Shown here: positions 44,883 to 56,197 of the stretch, one piece after another
How the letters are laid out: each line of letters opens with the position of its first letter
Numbering within the stretch: position 1 is the first letter of the stretch
Assembly (NCBI GenBank): GCA_022701365.1
Contig: JAKUHH010000303.1
Coordinates: 248,001 to 312,000, forward strand
Reading direction: 5' to 3'
Length of the DNA: 64,000 bases
Source: Mycocentrospora acerina
Taxonomy: Eukaryota > Ascomycota > Dothideomycetes > Pleosporales
Program-made: the position numbers and the translations under genes
The notes under the pieces: model-generated
The model's input: the letters and a program-made list of their open reading frames with translations, nothing else
Database searches by the model: none
What the model was told of the DNA's origin: nothing

Positions 44883-46428
44883 TGGGTGTGTGTGTGTGTG
44901 GGTGGGTGGGTGTGTATGTGTATGGGTGCGGGTGTGTATATGTGTGGGGGCGTTGGCCGTGTGTTGCGCGCGGCGTTCAAGCGTGCGTGTGGCCGCAGCT
45001 CTTCAGCTCGCAGAGGGGGTGCGATTGCGCGGACATGTAGGGAGACGAGAGCAGAGCAGAGCCGGGCAGGGCGTGACTACCATGTGCGGACGCGGACGCG
45101 GACGAGGACGAGGACTATGACGGCGGGGAGCAGTGGGAAGCCTGAGTCGTGCGCAAAGGGTTGGGCGGTAGGTGGCATGTGGCATGTGGAGGTGAACGGC
45201 GTGAATGCGCGCCAAAGGTGCCAGGGTGCGGCTAGGGGGCGACTAGGCACGGCTAGGGACGACTAGGGACGACTGGGGACGACTAGGAGCGTAGGGCTGC
45301 AGCAGCTGCCTCTGGACGGCCGGCACATGGGATGCAGGTGTCTGCTCAGGCATGCGGCAGAGGGCGGGGGGTTGCGTGGGTGCATCAATACGTGGATGCA
45401 CCAGCACATGGACGCATCAATACATGATTGCATCCATGGCGCAGAGGGCGGTCTCGGCTGGATGGGCCGTTGCTCGTTGCTCGTTTTCTCTCGAGGATAC
45501 GAGCAAGCCAGCTCAGCCACACTTGCCGGCCCCTGTCCCTGTCGTGCGCCGTTTCAGCCACGGCTACGTCTTTTTTTAACCGCATCCCGGCAGAGGGATC
45601 TGGCCGTGCGACGCAGTTGTGCAGCTTGGGTGTTGATGGTGATGATGGTGTTGATAGCATCAATAACGATGGTCATGGTAATGGTCATGGCTGGACATTG
45701 CTATGCGCTCACCTGTCCCTCTTCCTGCTGGTACATTCGTTGGTACATCCGTTGGTACATGTATTGATGCAGGTATTGGTCCAGTATTGGTACATTGATT
45801 GGTACAGTTGTTGCTACATCTATAGATACATGCATTGGTACATCTATAGATATATGCATTGGTACATTGATTGGTACAGTTGTTGCTACATCTATAGATA
45901 CATGCATTGGTACATCTATAGATATATGCATTGGTACATCTATAGATATATGCATTGGTACGTCTATAGGTATATCTTTTGATACATGTATTGGTACACA
46001 CATAGGTACATCTATAGACACATCTATTGGTACATGCATGGATACATGCATTGGTACATCTGTAGGCACACTCTCCACATGCCATGCCCATCCACGAGGC
46101 CAGACTCTCCAGGCTCACCATCACAGAGCGTGTTGCGTGTCCACGTCCATGTCCATGTCCATGTCAAGGAGACGCCGCCTTGCCGCTTTGGGCTAAATTC
46201 CGAAATCTCGCCGCAACAACGCGACTTCATCGTGATGCCGTCTGCCTTTGTCCTCGGCCAGCAATGCACCAAGACCTCACCGCACCCCACCACCCGCCGC
46301 TGCACCGCCGCCGCTGCCCTGCCGCTGCCCACCTCCCACACGGCTGCTCGCCCGCCGCACTCGTCGCCCCCGACCGCGCCTAGATCCAGCCTGCAACGCG
46401 TCGCCCTGTCGCACGCCGCATCCTCGCC
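44883..46428. other. Intergenic region between CCH1 and the PHD-finger gene
   Basis: 1.5 kb divergent promoter region. Next to the CCH1 ATG lies a TG/GGGTG-rich run (44885-44950), then short CGACTAGGGA repeats (45240-45290), ATGGTGATG words, the minisatellite below and CCATGTCCATGTCC repeats (46140-46165). Long open frames on both strands are repeat artefacts. Confidence 0.55.
45720..46070. repeat. Minisatellite of 12/24-bp units with a perfect 72-bp duplication
   Basis: Core unit TTGGTACATCTATAGATATATGCA (24 bp) and 12-bp derivatives (TTGGTACATTGA, TTGGTACAGTTG) are tandemly arranged. A 72-bp higher-order unit is present twice with no difference by eye (45787-45858 and 45859-45930), followed by further 24-mers and diverging copies to about 46070. 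The unit lengths are multiples of three and mostly stop-free, which explains open frames of 125-184 codons on both strands. Confidence 0.92.
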
Positions 46429-49206
46429 ATGCCCGCCAAACGACGCGCCGCCGAGATGGAGGCCGACGAGCCCGTCCAGGAGCCCACCACCCTGCAGCGC
46501 CTGCGCGACATGTGGCAGTTCTCCAACCTGGCCCAGTACATTAACATTTTCGGCGACGCCGTCAAGATCGAGCGGGATCTGGACATTGAGGTACGCCCGC
46601 CTTGCGCCCACTGCCCATGTCCACGCCCACGCCCATGCCCACGTCCATGCAACACCGACTAACAGAAACGCAGGAGCTCGAGACGGAGTGCCTGAAGCCC
46701 CACCCCTCGGAGAAGCTCGCGCAGATTGGCCTGGCTCTTCTGAAGCACGTGTCGTCCCACAAGGGCCTGACGTACGTTCCTGCCGCCGCACCCATGCACC
46801 CTCGCTGACTTGACCCCAGACCCGACATCTTCGACGAATACACACGCCGCCAGTTCGTCGCAAAGGCCCCCACGCGCAACCCCTTTGGCACCGACGAAGA
46901 GCCCAACAAGTTCGACGACCTCGACGTCTTCACCAAGATACGCGTGCTGCAACAGCTCTCCACATGGACCTTGAACAACCCCAACACGATACGCGAGAAG
47001 CTGGCGGCTACAGACAGCGAGCAGGCGCTATGGGTAAGCTTGCACGACCCCAACTCCGTTTATTTTGACCCACACACATTCTCTCTCTCTTGGCATCGAC
47101 TAACCATGATTACAGCGCATAGAGCCCACTGGATGGGACTCGCAAGACCGAACCCTATACGTGCTCGACGACAACCGAATGTACCGCCTCACTGACCCGC
47201 CGCCCCCACCGCCTCCGCAAAAGGCAAAGTCGAAAGCAAAGTCGAGAAAATCAAAGGGGTCCAGAGCTAGCAAGCGCCAAAAACAGTCGACCCCAGAGCC
47301 CGAGGAACAAGTCGAAGATGACGAAGCGACTGAAGTCCAGCCACCAGAAGAATCCCAGGATGATGGCCTTGGAGGATCAAAGTGGGAGTGCATTTGCGTT
47401 ACCCTCGAAGATTACCAAGAGTTCATGAACGCCATTCGGAAGAGTCGCGACCCAAACGAGAAGATTCTATACAATCGCCTGGCAGAGGAGGTCATCCCGG
47501 TCATGGAGGGCCTGGCAGAAGAACAAGCACGGAAGCAAGCACGCAAGCAAAGAGAGCTTGAGAACATGCAAAAACTGGCCATGGCGAAGCGCTCTTCCAG
47601 GATTTCGTCAAGGCTCGAGAAGCAAAAGGAGATTGAGGAGGCCGGCGCGGCCCAGCGCAAAAAACAGGCGGAGCTCGCCCAGGCCAAGGCCGAGCAGGAG
47701 AAGCAGAAGAAACTCGAAGAAGTGAGCGCAAGTCTTTGACCTGCATAAAACATCAGGCTAACTCCATCTAGGCACATGATTCGCGCCGGATGACTCGAGA
47801 GCAGCGCCTCCGCGAGCGCGAAACCGCAAAGGTCCTGAAAGAAGAAGAGCTGCGCAAACTGCAGGAAAACGAGCAGAAGCTGGCCAACAACGATGCCAGG
47901 CTGTCAGAGCGACACCTCAAGGCTATGATGAAGCAGCACGAAAACGACCTTAAGAAGCTCAACGAAGAAGAAGACTGGTTCTTCGATTGTGAAAAATGTG
48001 GCACCTATGGCTCTAATCTTGTAAGCCATTATGCCTTTTCATTTTTATCGTCGCTAACATGAATAGAACGATAAGACGCCTCAGATATCGTGCGAAAAGT
48101 GTAGCGTATGGCAACATGTCAAGTGTCATGGCATCTCAGAAAGCCAGGTCGACGATCCCAACTTTATCTTCGTCTGCTCATCATGCACGCGTAAAGAAGC
48201 AGAAGTCGGCCAACCGAAGCCTCCATCTCTGAAGTTAAGACTCACTTCTGCGTCACCTGCCTCTGGCAGCGGGCAACAGACGAATGGAGCTGGGCCGTCG
48301 GTACTCCCACGCCGCCTAGATTCTATCCAGATCCTGCCACCACGGCCATCTGTCCCGCAACTTCATCACCAGCCTGTCCAACCAGCTCAGCCTTGGGTAG
48401 ACGGACCTAGTCTTTCTCCGCGCGGCCAGGCCCTTGGACCACCTGGTATTCAAAGATCAGAAGCCGCATACGGGTCGCCCTACAATGGCGCCAACGGCAG
48501 CTCATCGCCGGTACGGCCCGTCAGCAGCTTCTCCATGCCAAACAACAGCTTTCCCACATCGTCACCCCCGCCTTTCGACAGCTCAAATCCCCCTGCCAGC
48601 CCAACCAAAAGCGTTCACCTCCCACATCCAAAGTCGAACGGCACATCCTTCAACGCCTCCAACCCCTTTGGCCCACCCCTCAATCCCGCGCACGTGCAAA
48701 ACTTTAGCCGCCCCGTCTCTTCCTCCGCCGGCCCCGGCGTCTCCCCCATCAAACACTCTCCCGCCAATTCCCCCCGCCCCACCAACGGGCTGCCGATAAT
48801 GTACAACTTCAACAGCCCACACTCGTCCTTCCCACCCTCGTCCGCCCAGCGCCCCTCCTTCTCCCCCATAAAACACAGTTCGCCTGCCCTCCTCCCCACA
48901 CACATGTCCTCGCCCGCACCCGCACCAATGCGCATCGCGCCCTCGCCCTCGTCGCAAATGCCCGCAAAGGTCCTGCCCGATCCCATCCCCGCGCCCCTCA
49001 AGCACGATGGCATCCGCCCATCCTCGAGCCACGAGATGAGCGAGACGAGAATCTTCCCTCCCATCAAGGGCCTGGGGCCCGTGGAGAAGACGCTGATTCT
49101 TAGCCCACCCGTCAAAAAGTCGAGTCCTGCGCCCGACAGGTTTTCCTTGCTGGGTAGTGGTAATGGTAGTGGTAGTGGTGAGAATGGAGTCGCAGGGTCG
49201 CAATAG
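46429..49206 (+). CDS. PHD-finger chromatin protein (RSF1/CECR2-like layout)
   Basis: Six exons, 46429-46590, 46674-46771, 46820-47033, 47116-47721, 47772-48020 and 48067-49206, join in phase to 822 residues. The N-terminal about 190 residues (LRDMWQFSNLAQYINIFGDA, FTKIRVLQQLSTWTLNNPNT) form a helical DDT/WHIM-like region ending in IEPTGWDSQDRTLYVLDDNR, a segment typical of ISWI-partner proteins. A long Glu/Lys/Arg coiled coil follows (about residues 270-430), then a C4HC3 PHD finger at about 430-480: CEKCGTYG..., ISCEKCSVWQHVKCHG, FIFVCSSCTRK. The remaining about 340 residues are Ser/Pro-rich and disordered. PHD fingers usually read histone H3 tails. The overall order resembles RSF1/CECR2-type chromatin-remodelling subunits, so a nuclear role is likely. 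I cannot name an ortholog. The stop lies just before a GA microsatellite and an assembly gap. Confidence 0.82.
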
Positions 49207-49210
49207 AGTT

Positions 49211-49221
49211 TTCTTGGGATT

Positions 49222-49271
<50 letters not shown>
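49211..49271. repeat. (GA)n microsatellite ending in assembly gap
   Basis: From about 49226 the sequence is a pure GA run up to the first N at 49272, so its true length is unknown. Confidence 0.95.
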
Positions 49272-49490
49272 NNNNNNNNNNNNNNNNNNNNNNNNNNNNN
49301 NNNNNNNNNNNNNNNNNNNNNNNNNNNNNNNNNNNNNNNNNNNNNNNNNNNNNNNNNNNNNNNNNNNNNNNNNNNNNNNNNNNNNNNNNNNNNNNNNNNN
49401 NNNNNNNNNNNNNNNNNNNNNNNNNNNNNNNNNNNNNNNNNNNNNNNNNNNNNNNNNNNNNNNNNNNNNNNNNNNNNNNNNNNNNNNNNN
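49272..49490. other. Assembly gap (219 N)
   Basis: 219 undetermined bases lie between a GA microsatellite and a run of 16 G residues (49491-49506). Both edges are simple sequence, so the gap is a sequencing or assembly failure, probably inside the 3' UTR of the PHD-finger gene. Confidence 0.99.
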
Positions 49491-50350
49491 GGGGGGGGGG
49501 GGGGGGAGTTAGGCTAGACTTGCAAAGATGATGTAAGATGAGATGATATGAGACGATGGAAAGACGAGGTGAAGCTAGGTTGACAAAGCTGGAACTTTTG
49601 GTGGTAGTTTTTTTTTCCTTCTCTCTTCCTTCCTTCCTTCCTTCCTCTTTTCCCTCTCCCCGTGCACACACACACACATACACACACAAACAATTGTCGT
49701 TTAAAGATAGATGATTAGGGTAGCGTTGGCGTCCTTTTTTTTTTCTTTTTTCTTTTTTTTGTATTTATATATTTTTTTTTGTTTCTTCTTCGTCTACTTC
49801 TTCTTCTTGGGCTAGGCTGGGCTGAGCTGGGCTGATTGAGTGATTGAGTGATTGATTGACTTGGCTGGACTGAACTGGACTGGACTGGAGTAAAAACTGG
49901 GGGGGAGGGGATAGATAGGATAGCTGGGGCGGTACTATTTTGCGTTATTATCATTTTTTATTCTATATCATATACAAGGTCCTTCAATACCTACAAAGTT
50001 TTTTTTGCAATTTTTTTCAAAGGGGAATTGATATATTCACATGTGTGTGTGGAAATGTATTTAAAAATAAGCTCTTTTTTTCTGGTGGTTCCGTCTACCT
50101 GGTTTTTTATTAAAGAAAAAATCTTGTCTTGTCTGTCTGTCCATGTAGCTTTGTTTTTTATTTTTATCGTGTCTAACCGTCTTCTTCGTCTACTACTTCT
50201 ACTTCTTCTACTTGTTGGTCATTTTGCACGTTTCTTCACCTCTTATATATATACATATATTCCACCACATCCTATCCTATCCCGGAACTTCTTCATTTTC
50301 ATCTTCAATCTTCAATATTCTACTCCCTTCCCCCCCCTCCCCCTTCAACC
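49491..50350. other. Low-complexity convergent intergenic region
   Basis: Starts with G16, then TTCC repeats (49620-49650), CACACA, poly-T runs, GATTGAGT repeats (49835-49860) and GGACTGGACT words. It contains the 3' regions of the PHD gene and TRM11. No gene is seen. Confidence 0.55.
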
Positions 50351-51946
50351 TCAACATCCTTCAACCTCACCATCCTTGTCCTCACCCCCTCCCTTGCCAG
50401 CCACCGGCACCGGCACCACCCCCACTCCCTCCCCAGCCTTCATGCGAATAAACTCCTTCTTCATCGTCTCAAACTCCCTAAACCCCTCAAAGTACTTTCT
50501 CCTAAAATCATTCAGCTCGCTCGCCCGCTTCCCCGTTTCATACTCGCGGCGGGGGCCAGCCGCCTCGAGGGCCGCGGCCAGGCCGTTGGGGACCTCGTCC
50601 TCGCGGCGACGGCGGTACGTCAGCAGTCTGCGGGACCACTTGTTGAAGGCCTGGACGCAGACGGATTCGAGGGCTAGGCAGGGGTGCGAGGGGATGACGA
50701 GTTCAATGTCCTCGTCGTTGGCGGTCGGGACCCACATGCTGAGGCGGGCGTTGGGCACGAGAGTTGTGGCTGCGAAGGCGAGGATGTCGTCGAGGAGCGC
50801 GGTGAAGGAGTACGGTTTCTTGGGGGGAATGTACCCTGGTTCTTTGTACTTGTCCTCGTGGGTTTTTTTGCGCAAGGGGTCGAGCGAGTCGCGGGTGCCG
50901 AGGACCTTGAGGCCTTCGCGGATGCCGTAGGGGGGGTCGCATACGATGCCGTCGAGGTAGCCGGTTGTGTTGTGGTTGTCGCGAGGGAGGATTCGGAGCG
51001 GGGTGTTGGTTAGGTCCGAGACGAAGCCGCAGAGGTATTGGGATTCTAGGCCGTATTGTTTAAAGTTGCCGACGACGTCCTTTTTGCCCGTTTGTCCTCT
51101 TCTTGCGCTGCCTCCTGTGCCGCGGATGGCACGGCCGTCAATGTCGCTTCCGCAGACGACTGCACCAAAGTGGGCGCATGCTACTGGGAAGCCGCCAGTG
51201 CCCATGAATGGGTCGTAGAAAAGCTTCCCGGGTGCAGCGTGTGCGATGTTGGCGGTCAATAGGGCTAGTTCAGCGTCCATGGAAGTGGTGCTGATGTAGT
51301 GTCTTTTCTTCAGATCGTACGTTTTCTTAGCATCGTTTCGCTTCGACTCTCCGACAAGTCTTCCAAAGTACATGTACTTTGGTTCAGTCACGTCGAGATC
51401 GTAGTCCTCGAAAATACGGAATGAAGCATCTGGATCCCGCATCCGTGGTGGTCCTTTGAATCCGAGATAGGAAAAGGAGTCGATGATGGCACGCTGACCG
51501 GCGGTAGAATGCCCACCACGGAAACCCTCGACTGTGAATCGAAAAGAGACGGAACTATACAGTGGCCATTTTGAGGTTGAAATGTCACGGATGGATTCGT
51601 GGAGTGCTTCATAAGTTGGACCATGGCCCCAGAGCTCGTAAATTCCTTGTGCTAGTATACTACGGGAGATGACTTTCCGTGCCGCTGAGTCGGAAGGCAT
51701 ACAAACAATGCAGTATGGAGACTGGAAGGAATTAGGAGGAGTAGGTAAATTTGATATTGTGACAGCGAAAATTTAGAAATTTGAGTGACATTGTCAACAA
51801 GAGTCGACCGAAACAGGAATCACACCTACATCTTCTTCATAACTAACAAACTCCAACGCGACCTCAGCCAGGTCAGCCAGAGCCTGGAGTTCAGCTTTCC
51901 GAAAGCTCTCGTGCGATTGCGCGAGCCTGACGAGATATTCAGGCAT
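50351..51946 (-). CDS. TRM11: tRNA (guanine(10)-N2)-methyltransferase TRM11
   Basis: Two exons, 51946-51830 and 51721-50351 (108 bp intron), give 495 residues. The first exon begins MPEYLVRLAQSHESFRKAEL, matching the family N-terminus, where the THUMP-like RNA-binding region starts. The catalytic domain is a Rossmann-type methyltransferase: FYDPFMGTGGFPVACAHFGA (SAM-binding motif I), VCGSDIDGRAIRG (motif II) and GIVCDPPYGIREG (motif IV, the DPPY amino-methylating tetrad). The product, with Trm112, forms m2G10 in tRNAs in the cytoplasm. The C-terminus carries a charged extension ending in Gly/Val-rich low complexity. Without exon 1 the ORF begins at an internal Met and lacks 46 residues, so the spliced start is preferred. 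Confidence 0.94.
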
Positions 51947-52562
51947 GGCGCAGAATCAGTGGCGCGATTATTGGTAACAGACGACTCCTAATAATAAAAT
52001 AGAGTATTTCAACTCTATCAGTTCAGTCTGGTATCGGCATTAACGAACCAATCCCGAAGTAAGGTTGCTTATTCTACGAGGGGGGAGTCACGGTGGGCAC
52101 CTGAGGAAAGACAAAAGAGTGGGTCGCTAGGGACATTGCTATTGGACTCGCTAAGAAAAAATCCATCGTCTTGCATCTCAACCGAGAACCAGGTGGATGT
52201 TTATGATGACTTCACACCATGTGCTGCTCTGCTGTGCTTGGGGAATAAGCCAACGCCTGTTGAAATTGTAGTTTGATTTTTTCTTTTCAACTCTCTTCAT
52301 TCAGTGGGCTTGTTCATGATTGAGTTGTATACACAATCTGGTCAAGAAGGAGCTTTTCCAGTTTTCAGTACGCACCACGAAATCTGATGATTTTACTTGC
52401 ATCAAAGGATGACACAAAGACTGTTCATATTTTGCTATGTGAAGATTAAATCAAAGCAAGTTGACCAAGGACGATAGATATCGCTTCGTTGGCCGTCCCA
52501 CCTTTCACACGAATCGACACACGACATGTTAGGCCTGAAAAGATTCACCTTGACCAAGTCAA
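51947..52562. other. Intergenic region upstream of TRM11
   Basis: 616 bp containing the TRM11 promoter and the 3' end of the next minus-strand gene. No further gene is seen. Confidence 0.5.
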
Positions 52563-53411
52563 CTACCTAACCCTCTCACCATGCGTTTTGAAGAACCAGT
52601 CATACTCGCACTCATAGTACTCAGCTTTGGCAGGATCATCAGCAGGATTGTAGTCGCAGAATACCTGTTCAGAGCACAGGCTAGACGCTGAAACCTCTCC
52701 CATGATCCACATACACTTCTCATATACTTCTGTCAGATCGTCCGTCTCCTCTCCTGGTTTGAACTTAATCCACCACAGCTCTCCTTCAAACTCATCAAAG
52801 ATGTAGTATCGATCTTCAGAGTCTTTCAGGATGAACCTCTCTGGACCATCGGGCTCTCGAAGAACCGGAAGGAGGCCTTTGATGTTGAATTCTTCGGGCA
52901 AACTTGGCTTCGGGGGACTGAAGTAAGCGGTAAGGGATAGTCGGGCAGGATCGTTCGACCAGGCAAGCATCCTGCTTGCAACACCAGGCAGCTTCACATA
53001 CGGTAGTTGCTCGGACACTCGACTGACATTTTTCTTCTACGCATAGGTAAGCGGCTGAGCGTAACTGTGACCCATAGGTAAATGGGGATGTCTGAGACAA
53101 CATACCAGTGTAATTTGGGACTCCGGCTCATGACCGCACTTGCTGTCCTTCTTGGTTGGACGATTGGGTCCCACCACATGCGAATGCGAGCATTCGGAAC
53201 AACCCAAGCTTCCATCAGAACTTCCAGGGCTATTCAGATCATCTGGCGAACCCTATTTACCAACAGTTAGAAACTGACGGTCTCAAAGAAAGAAAATTTA
53301 TTTACCTCGCGAATTACCAATCGCGCCATCAGTGGGCAGTTTCTGGCTGGGGATATTTTCGGAAGGTAGTTGTAGAGCGAGAGAAGTGAAGGCAGAAAGT
53401 AGAGTGATCAT
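52563..53411 (-). CDS. Putative secreted hypothetical protein (238 aa)
   Basis: Three exons, 53411-53306, 53242-53106 and 53036-52563, join in phase to 238 residues. The start MITLLSAFTSLALQLPSENI gives a short hydrophobic leader compatible with a signal peptide. The next part (residues about 30-85) is Ser/Asp-rich with a small Cys/His cluster (SLGCSECSHSHVVGPN ... SKCGHE). The second half is a compact acidic/aromatic domain: EEFNIKGLLPVLREPDGPER, DSEDRYYIFDEFEGELWWIK, and a C-terminal EYYECEYDWFFKTHGERVR. Six or more cysteines are present. I recognise no family. The exon 1 end and exon 2 acceptor (TTCGCCAG) were selected by phase. It is divergent (536 bp) from the deaminase-like gene at 53948, so the two may share a promoter. 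A role as a secreted small protein or effector is only a guess from the leader and cysteines. Confidence 0.6.
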
Positions 53412-53947
53412 ATACTAAACAAATAATGGGTCACGGGGTCCAAGTCACATCGCTCCAACGTCATTGGTTTGTGTTTGTTGGTAGCAACACTAGTCATTTG
53501 CATTCACACACACTACAGTCACCGGTTTCTTCTGCAGCCAGGTTGTTGCTAATTGTACTTGGGTAATCGGAAGTTGTCAAGAACTGTTCAGCAACAGATG
53601 CTTGCGTGACGACACCACTGAGAGAAAGAAAAGCTCACAATTACGAAGATGACCAAGCCGCCAGAAACTATGAGTCGAGGTGAAGAAAGCAAATTGTTTC
53701 CATTTCACAAAACCAAAGAAAAAGGTGAAACATGTAGGAAGTCGACAGCAAAGTAGTGTGAAAGCGGATCCACGCAGCACGGCAAACAATCATGTTGTTC
53801 ACAGTGAAAGTGAGCATTTCAGTTTAAATACTTCATTTGGTGAAGTACACCTCTTCAAATCATAACCATCACAGGCGCGGTATCTGCGCAGGCGATCTAG
53901 CAGTCCCACTCGAAGGACCCTGTTGAGAAGCTCTTCAGACATTCGTC
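53412..53947. promoter_or_regulatory. Divergent promoter region between secreted-protein and deaminase-like genes
   Basis: 536 bp between divergent start codons. It contains no gene longer than about 70 codons and no defined operator. TTTAAATACTTC near 53822 could serve as a TATA-like element for the plus-strand gene. Confidence 0.4.
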
Positions 53948-55663
53948 ATGGCTGGCGAAACTAATTGGAATTTTTTCATGGCATTTCGAGGAACGCTCGA
54001 TAGGCATATGTTGAGAAATAGTGAACAAGGTCTTGAAGTGGATGTGAGCGAGGTAAGGTACCCTATTTCGTACCCCATTTGTTATCGCAGGTTGTCGGTC
54101 TGGTGTTGTGCCTCGAAGTACGTCACTTCAGCTTTTTGTCGGCTAGATGTGGGTATGACTGAGTTGACTTTTACATTCTCATCCCCATTCACAAAATCTA
54201 CTAACTTACGACAGTTCTACCAATGGCTGGACAAGGTCAAGGGAGAACCCTTGCAGCACGGTATACCGCAAGATCTAGAATCTGATGTCGTCAAGATTCT
54301 CACCTCCATTTACGATGAAGAGAGTAAAATGGTTCGTTCGAGCCTACACGAAGACTCACCTCCTATCTCCGTTCGGTTTGGACCATATCGTCGGTCACTT
54401 GAGATCAACGATGGAGCATCAGCTTTAGCATATCTTTTCAGCATTGTTGAGGTTCCAGGATATATCGAGCCTAAATGGGATAACTATTGGCTGCCACTAC
54501 TCGTAATCTTCAGCAAGTGCCTCTACCTCGCTTTCATAAAGCACGATCGCGAACACATCACAGGCGTGCCTGTCATGGCGAATATCATGTACCAGGTTGA
54601 CGCGTCAGCTACCGAAGGATCTCCACCTACATACATGTTGGGCGCCTCACTTCCTCTCGCATCGCCTGTCGTGGGTGACAACAAAGCGTACGTGCTTGAG
54701 AAGGAAAGACTGGTAACTTGGAGGAGAGAGAATCTTCTGATGCCTCAACTGAGAACACAATCATCGAACAATAAGGTGTTACCATTCGGCACCATCGCTC
54801 TGGGGGCTATGCGGCAGACATCTCTGCAGAGTATAGATTCTCACATAGGTCAACCATCCTATCAGAAAGTACTTCAGCCTGTCAAGGGTGCGATGGTCGA
54901 GATGATGAAGGGTCTGAAGAATAAGGCAATTTGGGCTAGACCTCGAATCCTTTACTCACATAACCTCACGAGAGGACAGTTCATCTTCCGCCTAAATGAA
55001 CTGATCAAGGATTACCACACACTGACCGTTTCTTTTCAAACAGATATAAAGGTGACTCGGAATAGCAGGGCTTTACTCTGGCTCTTGACGTGCCCTTACA
55101 TATTTCGGAGAGTGACGAAAGAGTCTCATCAAGACATGGGTGATGGGCCAGAAGAGTTGACTTCTGAATCGAAACGCTTGGTCGGAACGGTGGTCAATCA
55201 GTTGTGGGAAGACAGGGAGTTTCGGCGTGGCTTCTTCCAAAAGATCATTGATGTTGTGGAAAACCACACTGTAAACAACGTGCCACGCTGGGACGACACT
55301 CTTGGGAGATTTGGGAGATGTGCGGAAACCTACCCGGTATTTGGAGTTGGGTAAGTCAGAAAAGTGGAAATTGGCAGACACGTTATTAACTAGGGTTGTA
55401 GTCCTAATTACCAGTCCGTTTCAAGAGCGCAGCTATCAAAAGTTCGTGGCTTTGCCTTGGAACCCCGCAAACTCGGCAATACAACCGACCTCGGATTTGA
55501 CTTCACGCTCGAAACGCTCCGGAGTATGGGGGCGGGCGTCTGCCGGTATCCATGCAATACCTGTCGGATCATGCTGCCGCTCTTCGACATCCCAGCTGGG
55601 CTCGTGGACGATCATGCTGACTACGACGAGGACTTCAGGAACGCACATGTTGATCTTTCGTAG
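53948..55663 (+). CDS. Large protein with C-terminal deaminase-like domain (CAE ... PCNTC)
   Basis: Three exons, 53948-54052, 54215-55350 and 55402-55663, join in phase to 500 residues. The first intron (162 bp, CTAAC near the acceptor) is a multiple of three and stop-free, so an unspliced reading is possible. The N-terminal about 390 residues are helical and unassigned (FYQWLDKVKGEPLQHG, VEVPGYIEPKWDNYWLPLLV). The C-terminal part carries the two zinc/catalytic motifs of the nucleotide/nucleic-acid deaminase fold: RCAETYPV (Cys404-Ala-Glu406) and YPCNTC (residues 463-468, PCxxC), about 60 residues apart, with FALEPRKLG between. The second motif is only in frame after splicing exon 3 at TTGTAG. 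From memory, this layout resembles the fungal OTT_1508-like deaminase family, whose substrate is unknown. No signal peptide is seen. It is divergent from a putative secreted protein. Confidence 0.7.
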
Positions 55664-55687
55664 GAAAAAAAAGAAACACTACAGTCC

Positions 55688-55998
55688 CCTTTGGAGCATA
55701 CGCTACAGGTTGGCTTTGACAATTTGGATTCTCAACCTGGCATGTATGCGCCAAAGCTATCTTTGAGCTACACCTGGACAGTCAGGAAAGATTGGGTGTT
55801 GCTTACATGTCATGGAAATCCTACGTTTCAACCAAGGTCCACGGTAATGTAGACTCAGATGTCTTTGGTCTATCGCTGTATTCTACAAAATCTTAAAATT
55901 TCCTTTGAAGTTTACGTCACGGTTTAACTTTGACAAAATTGGATATCCAACCTTACATGTATGCGCCAAAGCTTTATCTGAGGCACGCTTGTAGTTAG
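55688..55998. repeat. Imperfect direct duplication of about 100 bp downstream of the deaminase-like gene
   Basis: 55688-55789 and about 55899-55998 share TTTGACAA...TTGGAT, a nearly identical ATGTATGCGCCAAAGCT core and following TATCTGAGC-like sequence, offset by about 210 bp. The copies differ by scattered substitutions and small indels. Confidence 0.75.
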
Positions 55999-56197
55999 GC
56001 GGAGGTTGAATAGTTTGAGTAGATCAAAGAAGGCTTACACTTCAGCAAAAATTCATAGTAGTCTAGACATGAATCCATTTGATCTATTGCAATATTCTTC
56101 AACCCAGACAAGCCATAAAGCACATGACTCGTTCCGTAACCCCCCCTTCAAGAACTCCAATACGCCATCTTATGCCTCAACCTCTACGTCCCCCCAC

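Noticed and set aside
45428..46196. Several long open frames on both strands, including Cys-rich repeat proteins (CTNAYIYRC-like units)
   Set aside because: They are translations of the minisatellite, whose units are multiples of three without stops. Equal openness on both strands and lack of a start context argue against coding.
50028..50930. 300-codon plus-strand ORF opposite TRM11
   Set aside because: It is antisense to the well-supported TRM11 exon and starts in poly-T/TATA low-complexity sequence.
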